In this document: positions 12,431 through 22,045 of the stretch, one piece after another
Numbering within the stretch: position 1 is the stretch's first letter
Layout of the letters: every line of letters starts with the position of its first letter
Source of the DNA: Ceriagrion tenellum
Taxonomy: Eukaryota; Arthropoda; Insecta; Odonata; Coenagrionidae
Direction of reading: 5' to 3'
DNA length: 64,000 bases
NCBI GenBank assembly: GCA_963169105.1
Contig: OY720637.1
Span: forward strand, 58,922,964-58,986,963
Made by a program: the position numbers and the translations under genes
Notes under the pieces: model-generated
The model's database searches: none
Told to the model about the DNA's origin: nothing
The model's input: the letters and a program-made list of their open reading frames with translations, nothing else

Positions 12431-12482
12431 CCAACGGCCCTGACGACGATGAATGAGTCATTCATCGAAACGTCGGCGTTGG
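12431..12482 (+). ncRNA. Hammerhead-ribozyme-like motif, right arm
   Basis: Core CTGACGA at 12440-12446 is followed by one base and a 7-bp stem II (GATGAAT 12448-12454 with ATTCATC 12460-12466). Then come GAA 12467-12469, the palindrome ACGT 12470-12473 as a minimal helix III, C at 12474 as the cleavage-site base, and GGCGTTGG 12475-12482, which pairs with CCAACGGCC 12431-12439 (one bulged G) as helix I. All invariant core bases are present. Activity is inferred, probably only as a dimer because helix III has no loop. Confidence 0.65.
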
Positions 12483-13265
12483 AGAAGATGGAGAATCTTA
12501 CCCGGACGGAAACCCGAGAAAAATTCACAGCAGTCATTCGCTGGGAGACAGTGAAATCCTACAAATCTTAGTTCTGTTTTACAGAAATGCTTTTGTTTTG
12601 AAATTTAGCTATTTCATCTTTCAGCCATCGTCATAGTTGAAATAAAATGTCTTTTCCAAAAGTTTTGTTTTCTTTAAATATCTTCATTGGCGGCGACCAT
12701 CTGCCTAGGCAAACCAGGACCACAAAATCTGAATGGGACTCAGCCAGGAAACGAATTAGAACACGTTCGGGGCACAGATCCCGGAAAATAACGTCTACTT
12801 TTCAAAAAAAGGATAGTTTTTACTTTTCCATTTTATTTTTTTAGTCTACACATCTTCTTCCTCTTCTTTTGCTTATAATAAATCATCTGCTCAGATTTAT
12901 TTTATTTATACATTTAGATCTGTTTTTCAGAAATACTTCCGTTTCGAAAATTCGACAGTCCCACATTTCAGTCATCGTCATAGTTGAAAGAAAGATTTCT
13001 TTTTTTCAATTTTTTTCTTTTCATATCTCCATCAGCGGCGACCATCTGCCTAGGCTAATAGGGCAGTTATCTAGGAACCCAAACTCTGAATGGGCCCAAG
13101 ACAGGAAACGAATTAGAACACATCGGGGACACAGGTTACCGAATATAACGTCTACTTTGTCAAAAAAGGATAGTTGGTACTCGTCTATTTCATTTTTTGT
13201 CTACGTGTCTTCTTCCTCTTCTTTTTCTTATAATAAATCTTAGATCTGTTTTTCAGAAATACTTT

Positions 13266-13859
13266 CGTTTCTGAAATATGACTGTTTCATTTTTCAGATC
13301 GATCTCAGTCATCTAGTATGACTTCATAATCTACAAGTCAGTTTTTCAATGTACGTTAAATGAATAAAACGAAAATAGATAGTTTGTTGGGAATCTTACC
13401 ACAATGAGTGCCTAGTCTTTGTTTAATTACTAGGGGGCCTGAAATTTATGACATCCGGGACAATAGGTGACGGTGAGATGCCGACGCTAACCAGATCAGT
13501 CACGCGTAAGAAGAGAGCCCGTAAAAAGGTATCGTCTCCCTGAAGAACTGTTGTGTACTTCAAGAACAACCTACAAGGCAAAGATCAATGAGAGGGTGAA
13601 CAGGAGTGCATGTGGAAAGGGAAATAATCGTCAAAAACAGTGACGCCGCACAATTATTTACCCAAGTTTGTTCGGTAAAACGACTGATGAGACAATTGAT
13701 ATGTGGCCTAAACTAATTCTTTGAAACAAGTTAATTAATATTGAAAAAATACGTGCGTAAGGTCAATCTCCCACATCATCAATCTAAGGATCGAAATCGG
13801 AATAAGTGACGCGCAAAGGTGAAAATTAAACTATTTTTTAGTTTATTTAATAATAAGAA
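13266..13859. other. No recognised feature
   Basis: Non-coding; no repeats shared with the rest of the window that I can see. Confidence 0.45.
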
Positions 13860-14445
13860 ACAGGAAGCAGTATGTGAAAACATTCGTGTGGAGCGTAGCA
13901 CTCTATGGATCGGAAGCATGGACCACTGGAAAAGTTGACCAGAACAGACTAGAAGCCTTCGAATCCTAATGCTGGAGGAGGTTGCTGAGGATAAAATGGA
14001 CGGACGAAATAAGAAATGATGAAGTTTACAGTAAGAGTGTTTCAGAGTCATCCATTCCGTTCGGATCGGAAGACTTTGATCGAATTCTACGCCACTTACT
14101 ATCGGAAAAACTATCCGTGCGTTTCAGACTGCTTCCTACCGGTTCAAAGAAGGCTTTCCGATCGGCAGAAGAGTAGAAGAGGAAAGGACCATGTGGAACA
14201 CCATACAGAAAAGAAGAACGAGATGAATTGGACACACTCTGAGACACAATGGATTTGTAAAAAACATAATTTAAGACAAAATAGAGGGAAAAGCCCCAAG
14301 AGGAAGACCCAGGAATAAGTTCATGGATCAAATAAAGAGAAAAGTACATTGGAAGAGAAATAAGAAGGTAAAGGAACTAGCATTAGATAGGGAAGGGGCT
14401 GCTGTCAACCAATCTCAGAATTGAACGACCAATTATGATGATGAT
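13860..14445 (+). pseudogene. RTE-like LINE 3' end (family B) with a ~130-bp insertion
   Basis: Reads TFVWSVALYGSEAWTTGKV-QNRLEAFES, then IKWTDEIRNDEV up to 14036, and resumes at 14170 with VEEERTMWNTIQKRRTR, IGHTLRHNGF and PRGRPRNKFMDQIKRK. It ends near 14440 with an ATGATGATGAT tail. RT core motifs are missing. The 130-bp block 14036-14165 is absent from sister copies (25515, 27700) and is bordered by similar CAG-AAGAGT sequences, so it is a later insertion. Other family B pieces: 25515, 27700, 29840, 33425 and 55745. Confidence 0.75.
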
Positions 14446-15628
14446 AGTAACTTACGTCCTTTCACGATGTGACATTGGGGACATTCACCTATGATCGAGA
14501 TGACAGCGGTAAATACGACGATATTGATTGATTTTGAAAAACTCAAAATTGTCATGCTGCAATGCGAACGCAAAATAAAACAAGTGAGAAAGAAAATATG
14601 TGGAAAGACGGGTACTGATAGAAAAGGCTTACTAGATCTTACCATTGAGAGCAGTGACTTCTATGGCTTTTTCCAACCAGGCTCCTCCATGGGCGCTTCC
14701 CAAGTAAATTCCTTCATGAGATCGCCAAGAGGAATGAACAAGGAGGTTCTGCTATGCTCACATATATATTTCCTCAATATATACATACACATAGACCGGT
14801 TTCTTTATCAAGTGGCATCTCCAGCTAAAACATCTACGTCATTACATCTGACATACGTATTCACCCAGGAGGAGTTGGGCGCATTTACAGGTTCACCTTT
14901 AGCTTACGTAACTGAACACATTATTTCTGCTTGTTATAACTTTTCCCCGGTCAAATTAGAATAGCGAGTTTATTATGGAATGCACACTTCAAACATGTAT
15001 TTGGTGTACCTATATTTCGCAGTTTAATGATAAGTAATTATTGAGCGAAAAAGATTGGAGGGGGAATGGACTTTGCGGGAAATCAAGACATTTTGCACAC
15101 GATGCAAATGATACTAATCCCACAATATCACTGTCTAAAAACTCACTCAAATTCCACCTGGTCAATTAATTCCCTTAAAATTAAAAACATTGGAATTCCA
15201 CCTGATATGTTTCTCTCACTTCACCAAGTTTCACCTAACGGTAGCGTATTCAGTAGATTATGTATTCCTAACGTTTCCTCCAATCCTAATTTTCTTAAGA
15301 ATATTGTTGTGTAATGAAAATAGTCGAAATAATAATAATAATAAATCACATGAACGTAAAGTTAAAATTTTATTCCTTCTAATTTGACAATGGAATCAAA
15401 CAAAGTTTCGGATTCGAATATCGCCGCCTGTTCTCTCGTCTTCTTGGGAAAAACGCCTCTTTTGAAAAAAGCTTCAACTTTAGGTTTTTTCAAAATTTAA
15501 TAATAAAATTTAAATACTTCCACTTTTCCTTCAATCTAATGTGAAAAGTAATATGCGCAACTAGAATTTACATATTTAAAACGCAGGGAGCATACGATGA
15601 CAATTTAAAACGATATAAAGAGTAAAAG
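14446..15628. other. No recognised gene
   Basis: A frame of 157 codons at 14491-14964 and one of 82 codons at 15066-15314 are present, with no motif, no repeat and no convincing splice sites. I cannot assign either. Confidence 0.4.
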
Positions 15629-15671
15629 CTCAAACGATTTCGTACTGTCTACTATTTTTTTTTCTTTCACC

Positions 15672-15718
15672 TCTTGCTACACGTGTTTCAACTGAACAAC
15701 AGTCATCCTCAGGCAAGA
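15672..15718 (-). ncRNA. Hammerhead-ribozyme-like motif, opposite arm
   Basis: Identical to the plus-strand motif at 15740-15786 but on the minus strand, so transcripts from either direction would carry one copy as sense and one as its complement. In a single transcript the two arms would pair with each other and compete with ribozyme folding. Confidence 0.7.
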
Positions 15719-15739
15719 CAAATACAACATGCCCAAATG

Positions 15740-15786
15740 TCTTGCCTGAGGATGACTGTTGTTCAGTTGAAACACGTGTAGCAAGA
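15740..15786 (+). ncRNA. Hammerhead-ribozyme-like motif (best copy)
   Basis: Helix I TCTTGC (15740-15745) pairs fully with GCAAGA (15781-15786). Core CTGAGGA spans 15746-15752, then one base, then stem II GACTG (15754-15758) with CAGTT (15764-15768, one G-U pair) over the loop TTGTT. GAA is at 15769-15771, helix III is the palindrome ACACGTGT (15772-15779), and the cleavage-site base is A15780. Every invariant hammerhead base is present (N7 is free). Helix III has no loop, so cleavage would need two molecules or a tandem transcript. Confidence 0.75.
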
Positions 15787-15838
15787 GGTGAAAGAAAAAA
15801 TAAAAAAAATTAGTAGACAGTACGAAATCGTTTGAGAT

Positions 15839-16640
15839 TTGACTCAGTATGCTGTTCTACGATATCTCGCCTGAGAAAGTGGAGTTAAAACGATATATTT
15901 TCTAGCTAGCTGGGTGTCTTTATTTGAAACAATGGAGTGTCAGTCAACTGATTCATCCATATATAAGGCTTTTCCAGCTCCTACATTTCGTCATAAGGTC
16001 TCAACTATAATGAAGGTTTTTAAGGCCCAATTTTAAGGCCGAATCATGTCCCTCCTTGTCATCAAAAACCATTTCTTCCGCATCACGGGATATGACGGAC
16101 CATTGAAAAATAATTTGTCTAGTTTTTTTTTACGGCAGTGCCCTCACATTGTGGACCATGGAAAAATCTATAAGACTCCTCGCTTAACGCCGCATCAATT
16201 TAATACATAGCATTTCCGCTGTTTAACTATATACTCCGACAAGTTCCTCACAACTAATGCAATATCATATACAAATCATATTCACCTTTGAGTGGTTTTG
16301 GATCCATTCTGGTTGACCTTTGGGATTCTCTAGCGAAAATTCACCTTTTGAAATCCGTTCTGAAATATATCACACAAGCCGGGGATGAATGTTTTCGTGC
16401 ATTAATGGCATTGCACTTTCATAATTCACGACTTTAAAAAATCATGCGACTGGCCCATTCACTGGGCAACGTCTGATCTCCGCGAAAATTCGTTAACTCA
16501 CCGGTTTTGTGCCCAGAAGATATTTCCGGGCCAAAACATGTGAATCAATACGGACTTCATGTTGAGTATTTCATTTCGCTTCTTCAAAATATTTTTGAAA
16601 AATACCGATAGTTGTGCTGAATATAAGAACAGAGAGTAGA
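15839..16640. other. No recognised feature
   Basis: AT-rich non-coding sequence. Confidence 0.45.
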
Positions 16641-16883
16641 GCGAATTTCCACAGAGAACAAAATCATCCGCCATGACCGGGATACGAACCCGGATCCCTC
16701 GATTTCCGAGCCGAGCGCTTTAGCCAGTTAAGCTATCGAGGCGTCCTCTTCTCCTGTGGATTTTTTGTGACCAATCCCGGTCAAGGCGGATGATTTTTTT
16801 CTCTGTGGAAATTCGCACATATGTGCATTGCGGGTGACTCCGTAAAAGTGGAACTCCGTGGCTAGTCCCGGATACCTTAAAAT
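16641..16883 (-). repeat. tRNA-cored inverted-repeat element (family T), copy 1
   Basis: GCGAATTTCCACAGAG (16641) is mirrored at 16801-16816. Between the arms, read on the minus strand, is a tRNA-like core with A box TAGCTTAACTGG (16724-16735) and B box GGTTCGTATCC (16680-16690). The right flank carries the family T end sequence GCGGGTGACTCCG followed by GGCTAGTCCC. Other copies: 23353, 38321, 46979. It could give Pol III transcripts; it is not a functional tRNA because the acceptor ends are extended into the inverted repeats. Confidence 0.7.
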
Positions 16884-16969
16884 TTGTTAAAATTTGTCAG
16901 AGAGTAGAGCGATTGATGGATTTTCATTTTGAAGATTGATGGACAAGATTTTCAGATATTCCCAAAATA

Positions 16970-17211
16970 TTAACCCTCTACTGCCCACATGGACGAATTC
17001 GTCCACTAATACGAACATGCTTCTATATTGGACACTCCAAGTTTACTCCAATAGGTCGCAAACAATTGAAAAATGGTAAATTCCGTCAGACGCAGGTAGA
17101 ACACAACTGTCAGACGAAATCATCCGTTTGGGAATTGAAAGACGCGTGTCCAATATAGAAGCATGTTTGTATTAGTGGACGAATTCGTCCATGTGGGCAG
17201 TAGAGGGTTAA
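16970..17211. mobile_element. piggyBac-like MITE (TTAA target site), copy 1
   Basis: The 234-bp element 16974-17207 has inverted termini starting CCCTCTACTGCCCAC. It is flanked on both sides by TTAA (16970-16973, 17208-17211), the piggyBac target duplication. The terminal repeat is about 60 bp and includes the palindrome GGACGAATTCGTCC. No coding capacity. Confidence 0.85.
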
Positions 17212-17399
17212 TTTTCTCATCGCATGTAATTTCTTCATGACGTCGGTGAAATAAAAATTAAAATCTAATCGGAGGTTGTTCTCAAGAGATTTCTGCATTG
17301 TGTTCCAAGCACAGTAACTGTAAATTTACGTACGCGCATAGTTTACGCCGGGAAACCCTCCGTTCGGACGTATTACACTCTCGAACAGCAGTGAAAAGA
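17212..17399. other. Short spacer
   Basis: Spacer between the MITE and the next repeat. Nothing recognised. Confidence 0.4.
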
Positions 17400-18245
17400 A
17401 ATAAAAGAGAGAAAATCTCCAAAAGCCGTAAACAGTTGGCACCCTTCGTCAACAAACACCAAATTGACTGCGTTGGTATGCTGGGAAAACCACAGCAGAG
17501 ACCAACCACAGCCTCTCAACCAAGAATAAGTGCATACCACTAATCTATGTAAAAAACTTAATTCTGTAATTTATTTGGTATCTATTTTGAAACATGCCGT
17601 TAGTTTAGATATTATGAAAACCCTTTACTACGGACTATTTTACCCACATATATCCTATGGAATAGTCTTGTGGGGATCAACGTCGTTCTTAAATAGTGTT
17701 TTCATAATCCAAAAAAAGTTTGTAAGAACAATTTGTAAAGTAGACTATATAGCTCACTGCCGACCACTGTTTCTGAGGTTAAATCTGTTGACAGTGCCTT
17801 CTGTTTATGTATATTATTCTGTAATTTATGTTAAAAAAAACATCTCAGACTTTGTAAAGAATAATGAAATCCATTCTTATGATACTAGGCTCAAATATGA
17901 TATGCATGTGATGTCATCCTGCTCCACTAAACATCTAAGGAGTCCTAGAAATATGTGCATAAAGCTTTATAACTTTTACCAGCTAATATAAAACAAGAGG
18001 ACAGACTCAGTGTATTTAAGAGAAAGTTATTAAACTTCCTGGTCACGAGGTGTTTTTACAGTGTTAATGAATATCTCATGATGCATGTGACGTAAACAAT
18101 ACACCTTATTTCTTATACCTCATTCTTTTTTCTGACGTGTCCTATACGCTTACTTAATACTTTATTTTGTACAGTGTCTTTTGGATCAATAAATTAAAAA
18201 AAAAGAATACCCCTCTGCGTTGGTTTACGGGAATGTTACGTCCCG
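17400..18245 (+). repeat. Repeat R2 copy, split by a LINE
   Basis: 17400-17528 plus 18203-18245 together match the reverse complement of 18775-18945 almost base for base, including CCACAGCAGAGACCAACC. The LINE at 17529-18202 sits exactly at the break, so 18775-18945 preserves the empty site. Confidence 0.85.
17529..18202 (+). mobile_element. 5'-truncated CR1/Jockey-like LINE with target duplication
   Basis: Encodes only the C-terminal part after the thumb: LKHAVSLDIMKTLYYGLFYPH followed by YGIVLWGS, IQKKFVRTI and HLRSPRN. The coding region stops near 17990 and an AATAAA plus A-tract ends it at 18202. AAGAATA flanks both sides (17522-17528, 18203-18209), and the sister repeat at 18775-18945 shows one uninterrupted copy. 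Dead on arrival: it lacks the RT core. Confidence 0.85.
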
Positions 18246-18774
18246 TCCGTTGCAACCCCCACTCTCTTTTACACCTCCCCCTTCACTTTCCCCCTCCCCC
18301 TTCCCCAATCATTTTCTTTGGTTGTTTTCATTCGCGTATTGTTTATCCCCCTCCCTCTTTCGCAATTGGTTGTCACTTTCCCCCCCTCCTCCTCAGTTTA
18401 CCTTTATTTACAACTCGGATATTTACAACCCTTCCTCACTTCAACCCTGCGTTGAAGTGACGCGTTACCTTCGGTTCGCTGAAGAGGGCTACTTTGTAGC
18501 CGAAATACGCGTATTCGAACCCCACCCTCGTCCTGTTGTGTTGATTTGACCACGCTCTTTTTGAGCTGATTCTCCCCGAAGTTGGGCCTATTTCTGTGTG
18601 TGTGAATGAGTGATTTTGTGTGCTTTCGTAAATAACCGGGCATCCTTAGCGGGGTCTCATTAGCCCTGTGAAGAATCCCAGGTTATAACCCAAACATCCT
18701 TAGCGGGGTCCCATTAGCCCTTGCAAAGGATCGTATTTGGTTGTGTGTGTGCGTCTGTGTTTGGTCCCTGGCGA
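18246..18774. repeat. Low-complexity C/T-rich block and a short duplicated motif
   Basis: 18246-18400 is rich in C and T. A segment with GGGGTC-CATTAGCCCT preceded by CATCCTTAGC occurs twice, at about 18640-18668 and 18697-18722. No gene seen. Confidence 0.5.
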
Positions 18775-18945
18775 GGAAGTAACATACCCGTAAACCAACA
18801 CAGGGGGGTATTCTTGGTTGAGAGGCTGTGGTTGGTCTCTGCTGTGGTTTTTCCCAGCAAACCAACACAGTAAATTTGGTGTTTGTTGACGAAGGGTGCC
18901 AATTGTTTACGGCTTTTGGAGATTTTCTCTCTTTTATTTCATTGT
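18775..18945 (-). repeat. Repeat R2, uninterrupted copy (empty site)
   Basis: Reverse complement of the R2 repeat at 17400-18245 without the LINE. Useful as the pre-insertion reference. Confidence 0.85.
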
Positions 18946-19206
18946 CTAGCCGTGAGAAGCTCACCCCATCTTCGTGATGGCTTTCCAGCAGTGAAACAAC
19001 GCAAAGGAGAAAAATGTTCACCATTTCTTTCGATTACTGCGGTTTCCATCACGTAATACTACAGGAAAAAGTTGCTCAACGTTTAGGAGGCTGAATAAAT
19101 GTTTCCTACCTAGAATAAAATTTCACATCTAGGATAAGATTTCGTTCTTGATGAATGATTAAAAGTTCGAATTCAAAACAAAACGTCTGGGGTCAGTATA
19201 AACCTC

Positions 19207-19707
19207 AGGGGTCGTGCATAAACTACGTTACCGTTTCCGGTGATTTTTTTACCATCTCCCCCCCTCTTCGTTGACAACCGTAGTATTTTTCCCAAACCTT
19301 CCCCCTCACAATATGTAACGTTGTCTCCACGAATGAAACTTTCAATTCAAAAATATTTTCTCAATTTTTGAGTGAGTATATTTTTAGGGATAGGTTGAAA
19401 TAAGATAAATAAAGTAGCCGAACTAGATATAACTAGATATAATAGAACTATATAATCTCAATCGGAGCTATAAATATTAATTTTTAAATTCTAAAAATCA
19501 ACCATGAATCACATAAGTTTAAAAAATACTAGACTTTCTAACGATTATCATTGAACAACGTTCCCTTATCTCTCCATGAGCCAATATCTTGGATTACAGT
19601 TCTGTAATTGGAAGACTCCTGAGGGGGCAGCACTGTAACAGCTACGTTACTTTGAGTGAACCCCCCCGTCCTCTCATTACCCGCCGTAGGTTTTTATGCG
19701 ACCCCCT
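19207..19707. mobile_element. Inverted-repeat DNA element (MITE-like)
   Basis: Left end AGGGGTCGTGCATAAAC matches the reverse complement of the right end, AGGGGGTCGCATAAAAACC. The interior is AT-rich and non-coding. No target duplication found, so the superfamily is undecided. Confidence 0.6.
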
Positions 19708-19735
19708 CCCGCCTAGATTAGTACTGTAGCTTAAG

Positions 19736-20173
19736 CCTGAATCACAAGATCATTTTTTCCGTCCCTTTTAAGGGATAGCTCCAATGATAGCTTTTCAGGG
19801 ACCGTGACAATGATAGCTCGAGCTATCATTTTCTGAATCACACGGTCATTTTGGCCGTCCCTTTTTCCATCATTTTTTCCGTCCCTTTTCGCATCATTTC
19901 TATGTTAACTACTCTCATTCCATTGAAAGCCGAACGTGGCGTTAGAGTCGCTCTTTGCGGCCGAGCACTCTGATTGGCTAAATGGTGGAGTCAGCGATGC
20001 CTCCAGGGACGGAAAAAGGGACGTGCCCAGGGATGGAAAAAGCTATAGGGATCCCTATCGCTGGAGCCATCCCTGACTTTCTTCGAGTCACACGATCATT
20101 TTCGAGCGACCATTTGAGCTATCATTGGAGCTATCCCTTAAAAGAGACGGAAAAAATGATCGTGTGATTCAGG
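19736..20173. mobile_element. MITE with ~60-bp terminal inverted repeats
   Basis: The left terminus starts CCTGAATCACAAGATC and continues through CCGTCCCTTTTAAGGGATAG. The right terminus is its reverse complement (ends at 20173). Extra internal copies of the ATCATT-CCGTCCC and GCTATC motifs make the whole element strongly self-complementary. Target duplication unclear. Confidence 0.75.
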
Positions 20174-20487
20174 CATTATGCTCAATCCCTCAAGTGCGAT
20201 CGTGGGGTCAAAAAATGGCGCGGCCATGATTCTCCATAACGCGTGCGCTCACGTTATCATTATCATCATTATCATCAAATAGCGCTCAGAAGAGCAAAAA
20301 TGTGGCCGTCATTCTCCAAAATTCGTCGGGTGCTTTTAATGACTTGCTATAGTTGATTGAAAGAGCAATAGAACAATACATCTGTGCGTTCCCCTTCTAG
20401 GGTGATTTGCGGTTAGAATAGTGATAACATAAAGTTATTCCCTGGAGATTGTAGGTCATTAATTCATGTTTAAGCTGTTACTCTTTT

Positions 20488-20525
20488 GCCAACGTTTCGC
20501 TCATTTATTTATGCTTCATCAGGGC
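20488..20525 (-). ncRNA. Hammerhead-like motif, left arm
   Basis: Minus strand: helix I GCC/GGC (3 bp), core CTGATGA, one base, a stem II damaged at its distal pairs (GC..GC remain), GAA, palindrome ACGT, and T as the cleavage-site base. Core bases are intact but the stems are weak. Confidence 0.5.
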
Positions 20526-20649
20526 TACAATGAAAATTAATATTTGTATTAACAAAAATTACATGTAAACATATTTTTTGTAAATCTAAATACCTAAAGT
20601 GTAAACTGGTTTCATTTGATGTACAATACAAATATTAATTGTCATTGTA

Positions 20650-20688
20650 GCCCTAATGAAGCATAAATATATATATGCGAAACGTTGG
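20650..20688 (+). ncRNA. Hammerhead-like motif, right arm (core mutated)
   Basis: CTAATGA replaces CTGATGA (invariant G5 lost). Stem II GCATA...TATGC is well kept, followed by GAA, ACGT and T. Predicted inactive, but with the other arm it lets the ancestral motif be recognised. Confidence 0.45.
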
Positions 20689-20769
20689 AAAAAGAGTAAC
20701 AGTTTAAACATGAATTAATGACCTACAATCTCCAGGGAAATAACTTTATATTAATAAAAAAAGAGTCCA

Positions 20770-20978
20770 CGAAGAAGAATCATCTAAATAGTGACAACGA
20801 AAAAACGAAAGAAATACCCGTGATCCCACCCCTGAATAGAAATTACGTAACTTAACAGGCGTCGCTGGTGACGGGACATTGAGATAGTTTAAGCAAGAAA
20901 GCAACTCGCATAAAAGTTCCCACAAATGAAAAATATCCCATCTTCATAATGATTATATAACAGCAAATTATGGCACTT
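20770..20978 (-). mobile_element. LINE 3' end (family E), short copy
   Basis: 209 bp matching 21631-21839 with about five mismatches, same orientation, 861 bp apart. The longer copy continues into protein-coding sequence on the minus strand, so this is a more severely 5'-truncated copy of the same 3' UTR. Confidence 0.7.
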
Positions 20979-21412
20979 TTTTCGATACATTTTTCAAAAT
21001 AATAGGCCGTTTTCCGTTGCATTTTGGAATTCTGGGCCCTGTTAAGAGAGATAAATTTGAAACAACTGGCAGAATCTCACATGAAGATGACATCAGAAAT
21101 GTAACGTGTGTAAATCTTATGCTACTTCTATTATTTTGAAAAACAAATTATATAACTGATTCTGGCGTTATTTCGAGAAACTATAGCAGCCATAATTTAT
21201 CATCTAACTCAAATACTAATAATTCTCAACGATGTTATACAGTTGCGGAAAACTACAGGCATATTATTTCGATTAATATTGCTAAAAAATTCAGTTTCAA
21301 AGCAAAATGTTTTATTTAGGCGTGTTTTAAGCACACGGCACGAAAAAGATAGAAAGAAAATTTATCTTGCACTGGGACATTGTCCCTTGAGTACAACAGA
21401 AACTAAAAAACA
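20979..21412. other. Spacer between the two family E copies
   Basis: AT-rich sequence with a plus-strand frame at 21243-21482 that runs into the SINE; no domain. No feature called. Confidence 0.4.
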
Positions 21413-21610
21413 GTTTTTTTTATTTATTTATCTTCACTACCCCGAATACATCACAATGTGCCAATTTACGTCGGGTGGATAACAGTAACAACGGATGAGA
21501 CATAAATACCCATGTCCTGGGCAGATAACATTCCACCCAGGCGGGACCCGAACCCGCGACCCTCAAGTTAGCAGGCGAGGACTTAACCCCGCCACCACCG
21601 GGGCCGACAA
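21413..21610 (-). repeat. tRNA-derived SINE (family S2), copy 1
   Basis: Minus strand: GGCCCCGGTGGTGGCGGGG head, A-box region TTAAGTCCTCGCC, B box GGTTCGGGTCC, then a ~120-bp body ending with an AAATAAATAAAA tail at 21413-21425. Related copies are at 55280-55475 and 39975-40155. Confidence 0.75.
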
Positions 21611-21630
21611 GGCAAAGTTGTCAAGGTTCG

Positions 21631-22045
21631 CGAAGAAGAATCATCTAAATAGTGATAACGAAAAAACGAAAGAAATACCCGTGATCCCACCCCTGAATAG
21701 AAATTACATAACTTAACAGGCGTCGCTGGTGACGGGACATTGAGATAGTTTAAGCAAGAAATCAACTCGCATAAAAGTTCCCACGAATGAACAATATCCC
21801 ATCTTCATAATGATTATATAACAGCAAATTATGGCACTTGGCACTATAACAACAACAGAATATTCAATTCTTGGAGCATGAAAACAATAAATACATACAT
21901 GCTGACACAAAATTTGGGTGATACATGTTTGTACATGGAGAGGAGAACCTATTTGACTAATAACATAATAATAATACAGTTTCAAAATCGGTTCAGAGAC
22001 TAGTTTCTTTAATTCTTCAGGTAGGGAGTTCCACAATAAATAAAC
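21631..22045 (-). pseudogene. CR1/Jockey-like LINE 3' end (family E), longer copy
   Basis: Minus strand from 22036 encodes MWNSLPEELKKLVSEP, the conserved C-terminal tryptophan-asparagine-serine-leucine-proline block of such LINEs. It is followed by a ~370-bp 3' UTR whose end is shared with 20770-20978. Confidence 0.7.

Larger units (their letters stand above)
12321..12576 (+). mobile_element. Foldback hairpin inserted in tandem-repeat unit 1, with 14-bp target duplication
   Basis: Arms of about 95 bp (12334-12428 and 12430-12528) form a near-perfect inverted repeat, followed by a 34-base tail to 12562. The insert is flanked by AAATCTTAATTCTG (12321-12334) and AAATCTTAGTTCTG (12563-12576), 13 of 14 identical, at a site that is uninterrupted in units 2 and 3. 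Variable target duplications of this length point to target-primed reverse transcription rather than cut-and-paste transposition. Both arms contain a hammerhead-like core. Confidence 0.8.
12131..13265 (+). repeat. Three-unit tandem repeat, ~315-345 bp per unit
   Basis: Each unit starts with GGCGACCATCTGCCTAGG (12135, 12692 and 13037). Units carry a GAATGGG-CC motif, TAACGTCTACTTT followed by AAAAAAGGATAGT, a CTTCTTCC-rich stretch and an AATCTTA-TCTG-TTT-CAGAAAT end. Units 2 and 3 start 345 bp apart. Units 1 and 2 start 557 bp apart because unit 1 carries an insertion (12335-12562); without it and one copy of its flanking repeat the spacing is about 315 bp. No coding function seen. Confidence 0.85.
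15629..15838. repeat. Long foldback (inverted repeat) element
   Basis: Arms of about 90 bp are almost identical when reverse-complemented and are separated by about 20 bp (15720-15737). The outer ends are CTCAAACGATTTCGT and its complement. An A/T-rich block lies between the outer arm and a central block that is a complete hammerhead-like core in both arms. I see no target duplication. Confidence 0.9.
20428..20751. repeat. Foldback element with hammerhead-like arms
   Basis: Arms of about 125 bp (20428-20552 and 20626-20751) around a ~70-bp loop. The outer sequence is TAAAGTTATTCCCTGGAGAT and its complement. Each arm contains a CTRATGA to GAAAC module. Confidence 0.85.

Noticed and set aside
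12134..13260. CRISPR-like spacing of three repeats
   Set aside because: Units are over 300 bp, diverged and in a eukaryotic context; this is an ordinary tandem repeat.
14491..14964. 157-codon plus-strand frame
   Set aside because: No motif recognised and low-complexity in parts; a chance frame is as likely as a gene.
16673..16744. Possible tRNA gene on the minus strand
   Set aside because: A and B boxes are good, but the sequence lies in an inverted-repeat element with other copies in the window, and the acceptor stem is not closed.
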